This document shows positions 53,006-62,244 of a stretch of 64,000 nucleotides of DNA, one piece after another. This DNA comes from Actinomycetota bacterium (GTDB lineage Bacteria; Actinomycetota; Nitriliruptoria; Nitriliruptorales; JAHWKO01). A program made the position numbers and the translations under genes. The notes under the pieces are model-generated. The model had not been told where the DNA came from and did not search any database. It worked only from the letters and a program-made list of their open reading frames with translations. Location of the stretch: the NCBI GenBank assembly GCA_019347675.1, contig JAHWKW010000009.1, positions 1-64,000 on the forward strand, read 5' to 3'. Each line of letters opens with the position of its first letter. Positions within the stretch are counted from its first letter, which is position 1.

Positions 53006-53607
53006 CCCTCGTCCTCCCGGTACAGGCGCTGTGCGCGGATGTGCTCGACCACCGCGTCGGGGAGCTGGTGGCGGACCGCGCGGCGCTGGCGGAAACGGGC
53101 ACGGAGATCGGTGGACGAGATCCCGATCTCCGGAGTCGTCAGCCGCTCCAACCGTCCCAGGATCGGGCCGTCAAGCTCGACGTCGTACCCGGGGCGGGTG
53201 AGCATCACGAACGTCGCGAGCTCCAACGCTTTGTCCACCTCGCGCCACTCCGGCATGTTCGCCGCCGCGTCCTCGCCCACCAGGAAGAACAGCTCCGCGT
53301 CGCTGATGGCGGCCTGCAGCTCCTGCAGCGTGTCGACCGTGTACGTCAGGCGTCCGCGGTCGATCTCGCTGCGGTTGACCTGGAACGCCGGGTCGTCGGC
53401 GACCGCGAGCTCCACCATCCGGACCCGGTCCTCGGAAGGAGAGCATCGCTGCTTCATCCACGGCTGTCCCGCCACCACGAACTGCACCTGATCCAGGTCC
53501 AGCTCGACACGGGCCACCTCGGCGATCACCAGGTGGCCCAGATGCGGTGGATCGAAGGTGCCGCCCAGAAGGCCGATGCGGCGGGGACCGTCCGGGTTGG
53601 GCGCCAT
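53002..53607 (-). CDS. nadD: Nicotinate-nucleotide adenylyltransferase
   Basis: This 201-residue enzyme adenylates nicotinate mononucleotide in NAD synthesis. The nucleotidyltransferase motifs are GLLGGTFDPPHLGHLVIAE (HxGH) and GISSTDLRAR. RPGYDVEL is also typical. The ATG is at 53605-53607. It is coupled to the LCP gene by an ATGA overlap. In related genomes this gene follows proA closely. Here the EgtB-like gene and a whole ABC transporter lie between. Confidence 0.95.
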   Translation of the reverse strand: MAPNPDGPRRIGLLGGTFDPPHLGHLVIAEVARVELDLDQVQFVVAGQPWMKQRCSPSEDRVRMVELAVADDPAFQVNRSEIDRGRLTYTVDTLQELQAAISDAELFFLVGEDAAANMPEWREVDKALELATFVMLTRPGYDVELDGPILGRLERLTTPEIGISSTDLRARFRQRRAVRHQLPDAVVEHIRAQRLYREDEG

Positions 53608-53780
53608 GCGCGGCAGCGTATCCGTCGGGTGGATGGGGGCCCCGGAGCTGGTGAACCACGCGGGCCGGTGAACCGATCGCAGTGGCTTGCGCAGCGGTCG
53701 CGTCCGGCAGCAGCCGGCAAGGAACAGCGGCGACCGCGGCTGTAGGGTGGCGCGACGGTCGTCTTCGAGGAGCGCAGCGC

Positions 53781-55118
53781 ATGACCGGCGACGCCCTGTC
53801 GACGTGGGTAGATGCGGATCGGCTGACGCAGTGGGTACACGACAGTCGCCGCCGGGTCGAGGAGCTGGTGGAGGACCTGTCCGACGAACAGCTCGTCGGC
53901 CCGCTGATCGCGACGATCAACCCGCTGATCTGGGAGATCGGTCACCTCACGTGGTTCCAGGAGAAGTTCTTCCTGCGCGACGCGCTGCAGCGCGAACCGA
54001 TCATCGCCCACTGCGACGCGTTGTGGGACTCGGGTGCCGTCCCTCACGACACCCGTTGGTTCCTGGACCTGCCGTCCCGCGACGACACGCTGGCGTACAT
54101 GGGCCAGGTGCGCGACCGCGTCGCCGAGGCGGTCGCCGCGGGTCTGCCTCCTGCCTGGCACCGTCTCGCGCTGTACACGGTGTTCCACGAGGACACCCAC
54201 ACCGAGGCGTTGACCTACACCCGCCAGACGCTGCAGTACCCCGCCCCGACCATCGCGCAGCTGTCGGACACCGCTCCTGACACGGTGGTCGACGCCGGGG
54301 CGCACCGGGGCGACGTCGACATCGACGGTGGGACCTTCCTGCTGGGCGCGACCGGAGCCGAGCCGTTCGTCTACGACAACGAGAAGTGGTGCCATCGCGT
54401 CGAGGTACAGCCGTTCTCGATCGCGAAGGCGCCGGTGACCCAGGCGCAGTTCGCCGAGTTCGTCGAGGATGGCGGCTACCAGCGTCCGCTGCTGTGGAGC
54501 CGCCCCGGCTGGTCGTGGCGGACCCGCACGCGCGCCGATCACCCGGTGTACTGGCGACGGTCGGACAGCGGCTGGGAGCGGCGAGTGTTCGATGCGTGGC
54601 GACCTCTCGAGCCGGACCGCCCGGTGGTCCACGTCTGCTGGTACGAGGCCGAGGCGTTCTGCGGCTGGGCCGGCCGGCGCCTGCCAACCGAAGCCCAGTG
54701 GGAGCTGGCCGCGACCGGCGCGGCAGGCGCCACCGACGGCGGTGGCGGGCTGGGCACGACCAAGCGGCGCTACCCGTGGGGTGACGAGGACCCCGCAGCC
54801 CAGCACGCCAACCTCGACTGGCGCGCCATGGACACCGTCGACGTCGCGGCGTACCCCGCCGGGGACAGCGTCTACGGGTGCCGCCAGATGATCGGGAACG
54901 TCTGGGAGTGGACCGGCTCGACGTTCGCGCCGTACCCCAACTTCGAGCAGGACACCTACCGGGACAACTCGTGGCCGTGGTTCGGGAGCCGCAAGGGGCT
55001 GCGCGGCGGGGCGTGGGCCACCCGCGGCCGCTACGTCCGCAACACCTACCGCAACTACTTCACGCCCGACCGGCGGGACGTGTACGCCGGGTTCCGGACC
55101 TGCGTGTCGGGGGGCTGA
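53781..55118 (+). CDS. EgtB/SenA-type non-heme iron enzyme (DinB_2 plus formylglycine-generating-enzyme-like domain)
   Basis: This encodes 445 residues from an ATG with GAGGAG 8 bases upstream. Residues 1 to about 160 form a DinB_2 helical domain with the iron-ligand histidines in IWEIGHLTWFQE and VFHEDTHTEAL (HxxxH). Residues about 180-445 are an FGE-sulfatase/SUMF1-like domain (PVTQAQFAEFVEDGGY, CWYEAEAFCGWAGRRLP, NVWEWTGS, GLRGGAWATR). EgtB joins a thiol to trimethylhistidine for ergothioneine, and SenA does the selenium version. The NPLIWEIGH form differs from classic EgtB (PTKWHLAHTTWFFE), so SenA or another sulfoxide-synthase-like role is open. No EgtD, SenB or SenC gene is beside it. 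Confidence 0.8.
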   Translation: MTGDALSTWVDADRLTQWVHDSRRRVEELVEDLSDEQLVGPLIATINPLIWEIGHLTWFQEKFFLRDALQREPIIAHCDALWDSGAVPHDTRWFLDLPSRDDTLAYMGQVRDRVAEAVAAGLPPAWHRLALYTVFHEDTHTEALTYTRQTLQYPAPTIAQLSDTAPDTVVDAGAHRGDVDIDGGTFLLGATGAEPFVYDNEKWCHRVEVQPFSIAKAPVTQAQFAEFVEDGGYQRPLLWSRPGWSWRTRTRADHPVYWRRSDSGWERRVFDAWRPLEPDRPVVHVCWYEAEAFCGWAGRRLPTEAQWELAATGAAGATDGGGGLGTTKRRYPWGDEDPAAQHANLDWRAMDTVDVAAYPAGDSVYGCRQMIGNVWEWTGSTFAPYPNFEQDTYRDNSWPWFGSRKGLRGGAWATRGRYVRNTYRNYFTPDRRDVYAGFRTCVSGG

Positions 55119-55146
55119 GGCTCGATCCGCGGTCGCCGCGAACCCG

Positions 55147-56046
55147 TTACCGCGCCAGGCGTCGCAGAGCCGACGACGTCAGGTCGGCCAGCAGGACCAG
55201 CGCCACGTACACCGCGAGCCACAGCCCGACCTCCGACCAGCGCAACAAGCTCATGGCGAGCCGCAGCTGGTACCCGACCCCCGCAAGCGCCACGAAGCCG
55301 ACCACGGCCGCGGCGCGCATCATCACCTCCCACCGGTACAGCAGGAACGTGAGGAACTGGGGGAGGACCTGCGGGAGCACGCCGTAGGCGAGGACCTGCA
55401 GGCGGCCGGCGCCGGCGGAACGCAGGGCCTCGAGCGGCCCCGGATCGAGGTCCTCCACCACGTCGGAGCCGAGACGACCCATCACGCCGATGTTGTGCAA
55501 CGCCAGGGCGAGGGCTGCGGCCAGCACCCCCGGCCGCAGGACGAACACCAGCAGCAGCGCCCAGATGTAGTCGGGGACCGCCCGCGTCAGGACGTGCATC
55601 CCGCGGCTCGCGACCAACCCGAGCCGCCCCGCAGTGCCCACCCGGCTGTGCGGAGCGTCACGGAGCGGACGGGAGGCGAAGATCACCGTCGCCAGGGCCA
55701 CGACACCGGCGGTCGCCGCGCCGAGCAGGCTCATCACCACCGTGTCGACCGCAGGACCCATCGCGGCCCGCCACGCACCGCCGGTCGCCCACACCGGCGG
55801 GTCGACACCGTCGACGCCCAACAGGTCACGGACGAACCCGGCTGCGGCACCCAGCAGGTCGAGGCGGGCAGGTCCGCCCCGGGACATCACCACCCACCAG
55901 CTCGCCACGACGGCCGCGGTCAGGACCAGCCCCCACCACGCCGGGATCCGGGTGGACGCGGCCGCGCGGACCGGGTGCAGGGCGTGGGCCGCCTCGACCT
56001 CCGCGGTGTCCGTGGGGGGATGTCGGGTGTCTGCCCCGACCGTCAT
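55147..56046 (-). CDS. PhnE-type ABC permease (second copy)
   Basis: This encodes 299 residues with about six membrane helices. The permease loop is seen at 'ALRSAGAGRLQVLAYGVLPQ' (EAA-like motif), followed by FLTFLLYRWEVMMRAAAVVG. That is the PhnE/phosphonate subfamily pattern, where the arm ends in YRWE(V)xMRAxxVVG. It would pair with the first permease as a heterodimer. ATG overlaps the first permease stop (ATGA). It is the last gene of a binding protein-ATPase-permease-permease operon, converging on the EgtB-like gene. Confidence 0.85.
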   Translation of the reverse strand: MTVGADTRHPPTDTAEVEAAHALHPVRAAASTRIPAWWGLVLTAAVVASWWVVMSRGGPARLDLLGAAAGFVRDLLGVDGVDPPVWATGGAWRAAMGPAVDTVVMSLLGAATAGVVALATVIFASRPLRDAPHSRVGTAGRLGLVASRGMHVLTRAVPDYIWALLLVFVLRPGVLAAALALALHNIGVMGRLGSDVVEDLDPGPLEALRSAGAGRLQVLAYGVLPQVLPQFLTFLLYRWEVMMRAAAVVGFVALAGVGYQLRLAMSLLRWSEVGLWLAVYVALVLLADLTSSALRRLAR

Positions 56047-56873
56047 CGCAGCAGCCTGGCCCGCAGGCGGCCACCGAGGGCGTCGACCGCGACGATCACC
56101 ACCACCAGCGCGTACAGCAAGGTCCAGACGCGCCGGAACTCGAGGTCGGCCAGGAGCACGGTCAGCTCGAGGCCGACGCCCCCCAGCCCGACGAACGACA
56201 GGACCGCTGCGGCACGGACGGCGCACTCGAAGCGGTACAGGACGTAGCTGGTCATGTCCGCCAACGCCGAGGGCAGACGGCCGTACAGCAGGACCTGTGC
56301 CTCGGAGGCCCCGGCGCCCCGCAGCGCCGCGAGCGGCTCTTCGGGCACGTCCTGGAACCGCTCCGCCAGGACCCGCCCGATGGTGGCGCCGTACGGCAAC
56401 CCGATACCCAGCACCCCCGCAAGCGGATGCAGCCCCAAGACGTTCACGAACAGCAGCGCCCAGATCAGCTCGTCGATCGAGCGCAGGAACCCCAGGGCCG
56501 CCCGGACCGGGCCCGCCGTGACCCCGCGCCACAGCCGCCGGTGGGCCAGCACACCGCTGGCGACGAGCGCCCCCGGGATCCCCACCGCGACCGCCACGGT
56601 GAGGGCCGCGACCGCGTAGGCGACGGTCAGCGCGGTCGCGGGAAGGACCGTCCGGCTCAGGAACGCGGCAGACACCTCCGGGGTGACAGCCGCTTGCAGC
56701 AGCGCTCCGAGCGCTGCCGCCCCACCGGGATGCAGCACGCCCCCCGACACGTCGACGGCGGCGATGCTCGCCGCGACCGCCGCGACCAGCACGGCCGTGA
56801 GCACGATCCGCCGCCCGGGGCGGGGTCTGCCCAGCACCAGCGTGCTGGCGTCGGTGGCGATGGGCGCGCTCAT
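56043..56873 (-). CDS. PhnE-type ABC permease (first copy)
   Basis: This encodes 276 residues, polytopic, with the EAA-type loop 'ALRGAGASEAQVLLYGRLPS' and YVLYRFECAVRAAAVLSFVG. It has the same layout as the following permease. Two unlike PhnE subunits in tandem are known in phosphonate and phosphite importers. ATG overlaps the ATPase stop (ATGA). Substrate inferred only from family. Confidence 0.85.
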   Translation of the reverse strand: MSAPIATDASTLVLGRPRPGRRIVLTAVLVAAVAASIAAVDVSGGVLHPGGAAALGALLQAAVTPEVSAAFLSRTVLPATALTVAYAVAALTVAVAVGIPGALVASGVLAHRRLWRGVTAGPVRAALGFLRSIDELIWALLFVNVLGLHPLAGVLGIGLPYGATIGRVLAERFQDVPEEPLAALRGAGASEAQVLLYGRLPSALADMTSYVLYRFECAVRAAAVLSFVGLGGVGLELTVLLADLEFRRVWTLLYALVVVIVAVDALGGRLRARLLR

Positions 56874-57706
56874 CGACCGGCGGCCGTCGCCTCATCCGCT
56901 GCGATGGCCGTGGGTGGTGGCAGAGAACCAGCCTCGGCTGCGTCCCCGAGGCGGTACACGTCATCGAGGAGCTCGGCGGTCACCGCGGCGGCTGCGCGGT
57001 CGAACACCACACGCCCGTCGCGCAAGCCGACCATGCGGCCGAAGTGGCGCCGTGCCAGCTGGGGGGCGTGAAGGCTCGCCACGAGCGTGTTGCCCGACTC
57101 GCGTGCCAGCCGCGCCAACAGGGCCAGCAGGTCGTCGGCGCGGGCGGGATCGAGCGACGCGACCGGCTCGTCGGCGAGCACGATCCGCGGTTCCTGCACC
57201 AGCAACCGCGCCAGGGCCACCCGTTGCTGCTCCCCGCCCGACAGTCGCGACACGCGCTGGTGGAACTTGTGGTCGATCCCGACGCGGCGCACGGCGGCGC
57301 GGGCCGCTGGCTGCTCGAGGGGCAACAGCAGCGCGGCCAGTGCCCTGGCCAGGCTCCACCGGCCGAGCGAGCCGGCGTGGACGTTGTGCTTGACCGACAG
57401 CTGCGGCACGAGGTCGAGACGCTGTTGGACCATGCCGACCAGCCCGGTCAGGTCCCGGCCCGGCTGCAGGCCCTCCAAGTGCTGCCCGTGCAGCAACACC
57501 CGGCCGGCCGTGGGTCGCAGCATCCCGGCGACGAGGCGCAGCACCGTGGTCTTGCCGGCGCCGCTGGGTCCGACCAGTGCCACGGTCTCGCCGGCGGCGA
57601 TCGACAGATTGACGTCGCGCACCGCGTGGACATCCCCGTAGCGGTGGGTGACGGCGTCCAGGACGACGGCCGGCGTGGCATCGGGCGGTGGCGACACGCC
57701 GGTCAC
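56870..57706 (-). CDS. PhnC-type ABC transporter ATPase
   Basis: This 278-residue ATPase has Walker A GPSGAGKTTVLRLVAG, the Q-loop region 'VGMVQQRLDLVPQLSVKHNV', signature LSGGEQQRVALARLL and Walker B RIVLADEPVASLDP. 'QRLDLVPQLSVKHNVHAGSL' with an Asn-Val-x-x-G(S/R)L string is typical of PhnC. It powers the PhnE pair. GTG start overlaps the binding-protein stop (GTGA). A carboxyl extension of ~35 residues is Ala-rich. Confidence 0.9.
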   Translation of the reverse strand: MTGVSPPPDATPAVVLDAVTHRYGDVHAVRDVNLSIAAGETVALVGPSGAGKTTVLRLVAGMLRPTAGRVLLHGQHLEGLQPGRDLTGLVGMVQQRLDLVPQLSVKHNVHAGSLGRWSLARALAALLLPLEQPAARAAVRRVGIDHKFHQRVSRLSGGEQQRVALARLLVQEPRIVLADEPVASLDPARADDLLALLARLARESGNTLVASLHAPQLARRHFGRMVGLRDGRVVFDRAAAAVTAELLDDVYRLGDAAEAGSLPPPTAIAADEATAAGR

Positions 57707-58635
57707 CGACCCTGCAGCAGTCCGAGGTCGCGGGCGACCTCGGCGATCGGGTCGTAGTTGTCGTTGCGGGTGGGGATGAACCGGTCCGTGTCGAACAGAT
57801 CGAGGGTCCGAGCGGTCCGTTCGCCGTCTTGGGGGCGCATCGCGAGCAGCGCGTCGACGATCCTGTCGGTGGTGCCCTCGCCGTAGAGCTCGTCGATCCG
57901 CGGATGCACGACCCAGTGGTAGTCGTGGTAGGGCGCGGTGGTGTGCACGCCCCGGACCTTGCGCGTGTCGACCTTGCCGTGGTCGACCGCAGATCGCCAC
58001 ACGGTCTGGTTCAACGCGCCGGCCTGGAAGGCCCCCGTCTCGACCAGCTTCCACGTCATGTCGTGCGACCCCGAGTAGCCGGGGCGCCCGGTGAAGTCGG
58101 ACTCGGGATCGATGCTGGCCTGCCGCAACGCGAGCCGCGGCATGAGGTGCCCCGAGGTGGAGCTCTCGCTGCCGAACGTGAACGTGGTCCCCGCCAGGTC
58201 CTCCAGCGACTCGGCGTCCACGCCATGACCCACGATGAACACCGACCGGAACTCCGCGTCGCCAGGTCGCTGCGCCACCGCCTCCGTCCGGTCGACCGCC
58301 AGGCGCGCCTGCACCCCGGTCAACCCACCGACCCAGGCGAGCAGGACGTCTTCGTTGCGGAACCCGGTCACGACCGCCACGTACGACACGGACGGCTGGT
58401 AACGGAACGGGATGCCGACGCGGTCCTCGAGCTCGGCGGCGATCCCGGCGAAACGCTCGCGCAGAACCGACACGTCCTGGTCGGGGATTCCCCCGATCAC
58501 GATCGGTCGCGGCCGACGATCAGCTGCGGACGACGAGGTCGTCGCCCCGCACGCGGACGCCAGCAGGGCCACAACCAGCCCCACCCACGCCCAGCGCCGC
58601 GTGGGCGGTGGGCGGTGCACACGTCGAGCAGACAT
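57703..58635 (-). CDS. PhnD-family solute-binding lipoprotein
   Basis: This encodes 310 residues. The signal peptide ends in the lipobox LLASAC (Cys about 33). The mature PhnD/SsuA-like fold shows IVIGGIPDQDVSVLRERF, LLAWVGGLTGVQARLA, FTFGSESSTSGHLMPRLAL and 'SGSHDMTWKLVETGAFQAGA'. The ligand loop SESSTSGHL resembles the PhnD phosphonate/phosphite site (SxSTSG). So an oxyanion such as phosphonate, phosphite or arsenate-, selenite-like anions is possible. The ATG at 58633-58635 starts the signal. First gene of the importer operon, divergent from a LysR gene. Confidence 0.85.
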   Translation of the reverse strand: MSARRVHRPPPTRRWAWVGLVVALLASACGATTSSSAADRRPRPIVIGGIPDQDVSVLRERFAGIAAELEDRVGIPFRYQPSVSYVAVVTGFRNEDVLLAWVGGLTGVQARLAVDRTEAVAQRPGDAEFRSVFIVGHGVDAESLEDLAGTTFTFGSESSTSGHLMPRLALRQASIDPESDFTGRPGYSGSHDMTWKLVETGAFQAGALNQTVWRSAVDHGKVDTRKVRGVHTTAPYHDYHWVVHPRIDELYGEGTTDRIVDALLAMRPQDGERTARTLDLFDTDRFIPTRNDNYDPIAEVARDLGLLQGR

Positions 58636-58787
58636 ATCGGTGCGCTCCCGGTCCCCGGACACGGATCCCCGCTCCGGCACTCAACCGAACGGTTTCAGGC
58701 GCGTCAACGCAGCCATGCGTCGGCGTCATGGCTAAGCTTGGGGTCGCTCATCGGCCGCGGTCGCCGTTCGATGCACGGAGCGCACAG

Positions 58788-59696
58788 ATGGACACCAGCG
58801 AGCTCCGGGCCTTCTGCGCCGCCGTCAGCGCAGGGAGCCTGTCGGCGGCGGCCCGACAGCTGGGGATCAGCCAGCCCGGCCTGTCCCGCCGCGTGCAGCG
58901 CCTCGAGGACGAACTGGGAGTCACGCTGGTGATCCGCGGCGCCGGAGGTATCCGGCTCACCCACGCCGGTCAGCGGTTCCTGACGTTCGCCACACGGACC
59001 CTGGCCGAGTACGACGCGATCCGGGCCGAGGCCAGGTTCCCGGCCGGGGCTATGACCGGCACGATCGGGATCGTGGCGAGCACGACGCCGGGGGAGTACC
59101 TGGTCCCCGAGCTCGTCGCCCGCTTCGTCGACGAGCAACCCGGGGTCAAGACGCGAGAGTTCGTCACGGACTCGGCCGGCGTTGCCCGCCACCTGCTCCA
59201 CAACGACCGCTGGGACGTGGGTTTCTCGGGTCGACGGGTCAACCATCCCCGCCTGTGCTACGAGCCCATCGGCCAGGACGAGATCGTCCTCGCCGCCCCA
59301 TCGTCGCATCCCCTCGCCGAGCGGTCAGCCGTGGCCGTCGACGACCTCGCCGGTCAGCGCCTGATCCAGCGCGAGGAGGGATCGGGGACCCAGCAGACAT
59401 TCGTCGACACCCTGGCGGCGCACGGCCTGGCGGTCCCGCCACAGCCGGCAGCGATCACGCTCGGCAGCAGCGGGGCGGTGCTGTCCGCGGTGGAGGCGGG
59501 CCTCGGGATCGGCGTGGTGTCGCTCCGCGCGGTCGAGCACCACGCCAGCCAGGTCCGGGCGTTGCGCGTGGTGGGTGTGCCGGTCGTGCGCAGCCTCTAC
59601 GTGGTGCACGTCACCGACCGTGACCACCCGGCCCACGTGCGGGCCTTCGTCGAGTTCGTGCTCGATGTCGGACGCGGTCGCGACGATGCCGGATGA
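58788..59696 (+). CDS. LysR-family regulator (CysL-like)
   Basis: This 302-residue LysR regulator has the winged-helix start MDTSELRAFCAAVSAGSLSA and SQPGLSRRVQRLEDELG. The effector domain opens 'GTIGIVASTTPGEYLVPELV', the pattern of the CysL/selenium-linked LysR subgroup. It is transcribed divergently from the PhnD-type importer with a 152-bp gap, the usual place of a LysR operator, so it probably controls the importer. The ATG has GGAG about 8 bases before. It sits 31 bp from the tail of proA. Confidence 0.88.
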   Translation: MDTSELRAFCAAVSAGSLSAAARQLGISQPGLSRRVQRLEDELGVTLVIRGAGGIRLTHAGQRFLTFATRTLAEYDAIRAEARFPAGAMTGTIGIVASTTPGEYLVPELVARFVDEQPGVKTREFVTDSAGVARHLLHNDRWDVGFSGRRVNHPRLCYEPIGQDEIVLAAPSSHPLAERSAVAVDDLAGQRLIQREEGSGTQQTFVDTLAAHGLAVPPQPAAITLGSSGAVLSAVEAGLGIGVVSLRAVEHHASQVRALRVVGVPVVRSLYVVHVTDRDHPAHVRAFVEFVLDVGRGRDDAG

Positions 59697-59727
59697 CGAA
59701 GACCGCAGGCCGCTGCGAGCAGCGATG

Positions 59728-60972
59728 TCATCGGCGGACGTGCCCGTCGCCGTCGACGAGGTACTTCACCGACGTCAGCTCCGGGAGCGCCATCGGCCCA
59801 CGGGCGTGGGTCTTCTGCGTCGAGATGCCGATCTCGGCACCGAACCCGAACTGCTCCCCGTCTGTGAACCGGGTCGAGGCGTTGACCATGACGGCAGCCG
59901 CGTCGACCTCGCGCTGGAACCGGCGGGCCGCGCCACGGTCCTCGGTGACGATCGCCTCGGTGTGCAGTGTCCCGTACCGCCCGACGTGGGCGATCGCGGC
60001 GTCCAGGTCGGCGACCACCGCCACCGCGAGCGTGAGATCCAGAAACTCCGTGGCGAAGTCATCCTCGCTGGCGGGGTCCATGTCCACGACCGCGCGTGCG
60101 CGGTCGTCGCCGAGGAGCGTCACCCCGGCGGCGCGCAGTTCCGCCGCGGCCTTGGGGAGGAACTCGTCGGCGACGGCCTGGTGAACGAGGAGGGTCTCGG
60201 CTGCGTTGCACACCGAGGGACGCTGCGCCTTGGCGTTGACCACGATCTCGACCGCCTTCCCCAGGTCCGCAGCGGCGTCGACGTAGACGTGGCAGTTCCC
60301 GACACCGGTCTCGACGACCGGGACCGTGGCCCCGCTGACCACCCGCTCGATCAGACCGGCCCCGCCCCGCGGGATCAGCAGATCCACCAGCCCACGCGCC
60401 TCCATCAGCTCCTGCACGCTGTGGCGGGAGGGATCCTCGACCAGCGCGACGGCGTCCTCGGGCAGCCGGGCCAGGGCGAGTTTTTCGCGGATCACCGCCG
60501 CCAGCGCCTCGTTGCTGGACTGGGCGCTGGATGAGCCGCGTAGGACGCATGCGTTGCCTGACTTGAGGCACAGCCCCGCAGCGTCGACCGTCACGTTGGG
60601 CCGGGCTTCGTAGATCATCGCGACGACCCCCAGCGGGACCCGTACCTTGCGGATCTCGACCCCGTTGGGCAGCGTCCAGCCGGCGACGACCTCCCCGACC
60701 GGGTCGCGCAGGTCGACGATCTTGCGCAAGCCGTTGGCCATCGCCCGGATGCGGTCCTCGGTCAGCGTGAGCCGGTCGATGAGCGCAGCGCTCAAGCCGG
60801 CGTCGCGCCCCGCTTCGATGTCACGCTGGTTGGCGTCGAGCACCGAGTCGGCATGGTCCTCGAGCGCGTCGGCGATGTCGCGGAGCACAGCGTCTCTGAC
60901 CGCGGTCGGCGCCGTGGCCAGGACCCGGCTCGCATCCTTGGCGGCTGCACAGATCTCACGGACGGTACGCAT
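59728..60972 (-). CDS. proA: Glutamate-5-semialdehyde dehydrogenase (gamma-glutamyl phosphate reductase)
   Basis: This 414-residue proline-biosynthesis enzyme reduces gamma-glutamyl phosphate with NADPH. The active-site Cys is in '[14 protein letters not shown]', with [34 protein letters not shown] and the closing [15 protein letters not shown]. The ATG at 60970-60972 has AGGA upstream and matches the family start. A further 31 in-frame codons exist. It follows proB by 144 bp on the same strand. Confidence 0.95.
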   Translation of the reverse strand: MRTVREICAAAKDASRVLATAPTAVRDAVLRDIADALEDHADSVLDANQRDIEAGRDAGLSAALIDRLTLTEDRIRAMANGLRKIVDLRDPVGEVVAGWTLPNGVEIRKVRVPLGVVAMIYEARPNVTVDAAGLCLKSGNACVLRGSSSAQSSNEALAAVIREKLALARLPEDAVALVEDPSRHSVQELMEARGLVDLLIPRGGAGLIERVVSGATVPVVETGVGNCHVYVDAAADLGKAVEIVVNAKAQRPSVCNAAETLLVHQAVADEFLPKAAAELRAAGVTLLGDDRARAVVDMDPASEDDFATEFLDLTLAVAVVADLDAAIAHVGRYGTLHTEAIVTEDRGAARRFQREVDAAAVMVNASTRFTDGEQFGFGAEIGISTQKTHARGPMALPELTSVKYLVDGDGHVRR

Positions 60973-61116
60973 GGTTCCTACTTCGTCGAGGCTGTCGGTC
61001 GCCTGGGGAGCGGGTCCAAGCCGCAGGCGGGAGGCCGCCGGGATGACGTCACGTTCCCAGCGCAACGCACCGTGGAGGATACACCGGCCGGGGACGGGTT
61101 CACGAGACCAGCGGGT

Positions 61117-62244
61117 TCACGAGACCAGGACGACGAGGTCGTCGCGGTGCACCACCTCGCGGCCGTATGCGTCGCCGAACGCCGCAGCGGCGTCCTCGGT
61201 GGTGCGCCCGGCGATGCGGCGCAGGTCCGACGCGTCGTAGTTCACCAGACCTCGCGCGATCAGTGTCCCCGTGGGGTCGACGATCGCGACCGCGTCACCG
61301 CTGGTGAAATCCCCGTCCGCGCCGGTCACCCCCACCGCCAGCAGTGAGGTGCCGCGCCGCACAAGGGCCCGGGCCGCGCCGGCGTCGACGTGGACGCGAC
61401 CGCGCGTGTTCAACGCGAACCCGATCCACAGCCGCCGCGCCTCCAGGCGCTTGGGCTGAGCGACGAACCACGTCCCGATCGGCTCACCGGCGAGCACGTC
61501 GGGGATCACGGCCGGTCGACGAGCGTCGGCGACGACGGCATGGCAGGCGGACAGGACGGCCACGCGGGCGGCCTCGACCTTCGAACGCATCCCGCCGCTG
61601 CCGACGAACGAACCGGTCCCTCCGATACGCAGCTGCGCCAGGCGGTCGAGGTCGTCAACGCGGTCGACCAGGTTCGCGTCGGGGGTTTGCCGGGGATCGA
61701 CCTCGTACAGGCCCCCGACGTCGGACAGCAGCAGCAGCAGGTCAGCCTCGAGCATGGACGCGACCAGGGCAGCCAGGTGGTCGTTGTCGCCGTACGCGAG
61801 CTCGTCGGTGGCCACGACGTCGTTCTCGTTGACGACCGGGACCGCACCCAGATCCAGCAGCATGCGGAAGGTCTTCCGGGCGTTGAGGTAGCGGCGCCGT
61901 GAGACGAAGTCGTCCTGGGTGAGCAGGACCTGTCCGCAGACCAGCCCGTGCCGGGCGAAGTCGCGCTGGTAGGCGTGGATCAGCGCTCCCTGCCCGACCG
62001 ACGCGGCGCTCTGGAGCTTCGCCATGTCCGTTGGCCTCTGGTCGAACGCCAGCAGCACGAGGCCGGCTGCGACCGCCCCGGAGGACACCAGCACGACGTC
62101 GGTCGCGGACGCGCGCGCGGCGGCGATCCCGTCGACGACCACCCGGATCTGGTCGCGGTCGAGTCGCCCATCCGGGCCGCGCAGGCTGCTGGAGCCGACC
62201 TTCACCACGGCCAGTCGAGGTCGGTCGAAGCGGCGTTCAGCCAC
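61117..62244 (-). CDS. proB: Glutamate 5-kinase
   Basis: This 375-residue enzyme performs the first step of proline synthesis. Its amino acid kinase domain has LAVVKVGSSSLRGPDGRLD, 'VVLVSSGAVAAGLVLL', NENDVVATDELAYGDND and GTGSFVGSGGMRSKVEAA. A carboxyl PUA domain follows (about 285-370, GRVHVDAGAARALVRRGTS). GTG start at 62242-62244 overlaps obgE by 8 bp, so the two are translationally coupled. Feedback inhibition by proline is usual in the family. Confidence 0.95.
   Translation of the reverse strand: MAERRFDRPRLAVVKVGSSSLRGPDGRLDRDQIRVVVDGIAAARASATDVVLVSSGAVAAGLVLLAFDQRPTDMAKLQSAASVGQGALIHAYQRDFARHGLVCGQVLLTQDDFVSRRRYLNARKTFRMLLDLGAVPVVNENDVVATDELAYGDNDHLAALVASMLEADLLLLLSDVGGLYEVDPRQTPDANLVDRVDDLDRLAQLRIGGTGSFVGSGGMRSKVEAARVAVLSACHAVVADARRPAVIPDVLAGEPIGTWFVAQPKRLEARRLWIGFALNTRGRVHVDAGAARALVRRGTSLLAVGVTGADGDFTSGDAVAIVDPTGTLIARGLVNYDASDLRRIAGRTTEDAAAAFGDAYGREVVHRDDLVVLVS

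Noticed and set aside
55147-58635. Full phosphonate-degradation (C-P lyase) locus
   Set aside because: Only transport genes of the PhnC/D/E type are present. No phnG-M, phnX or ptxD-like gene lies in the window, so catabolism is not claimed.
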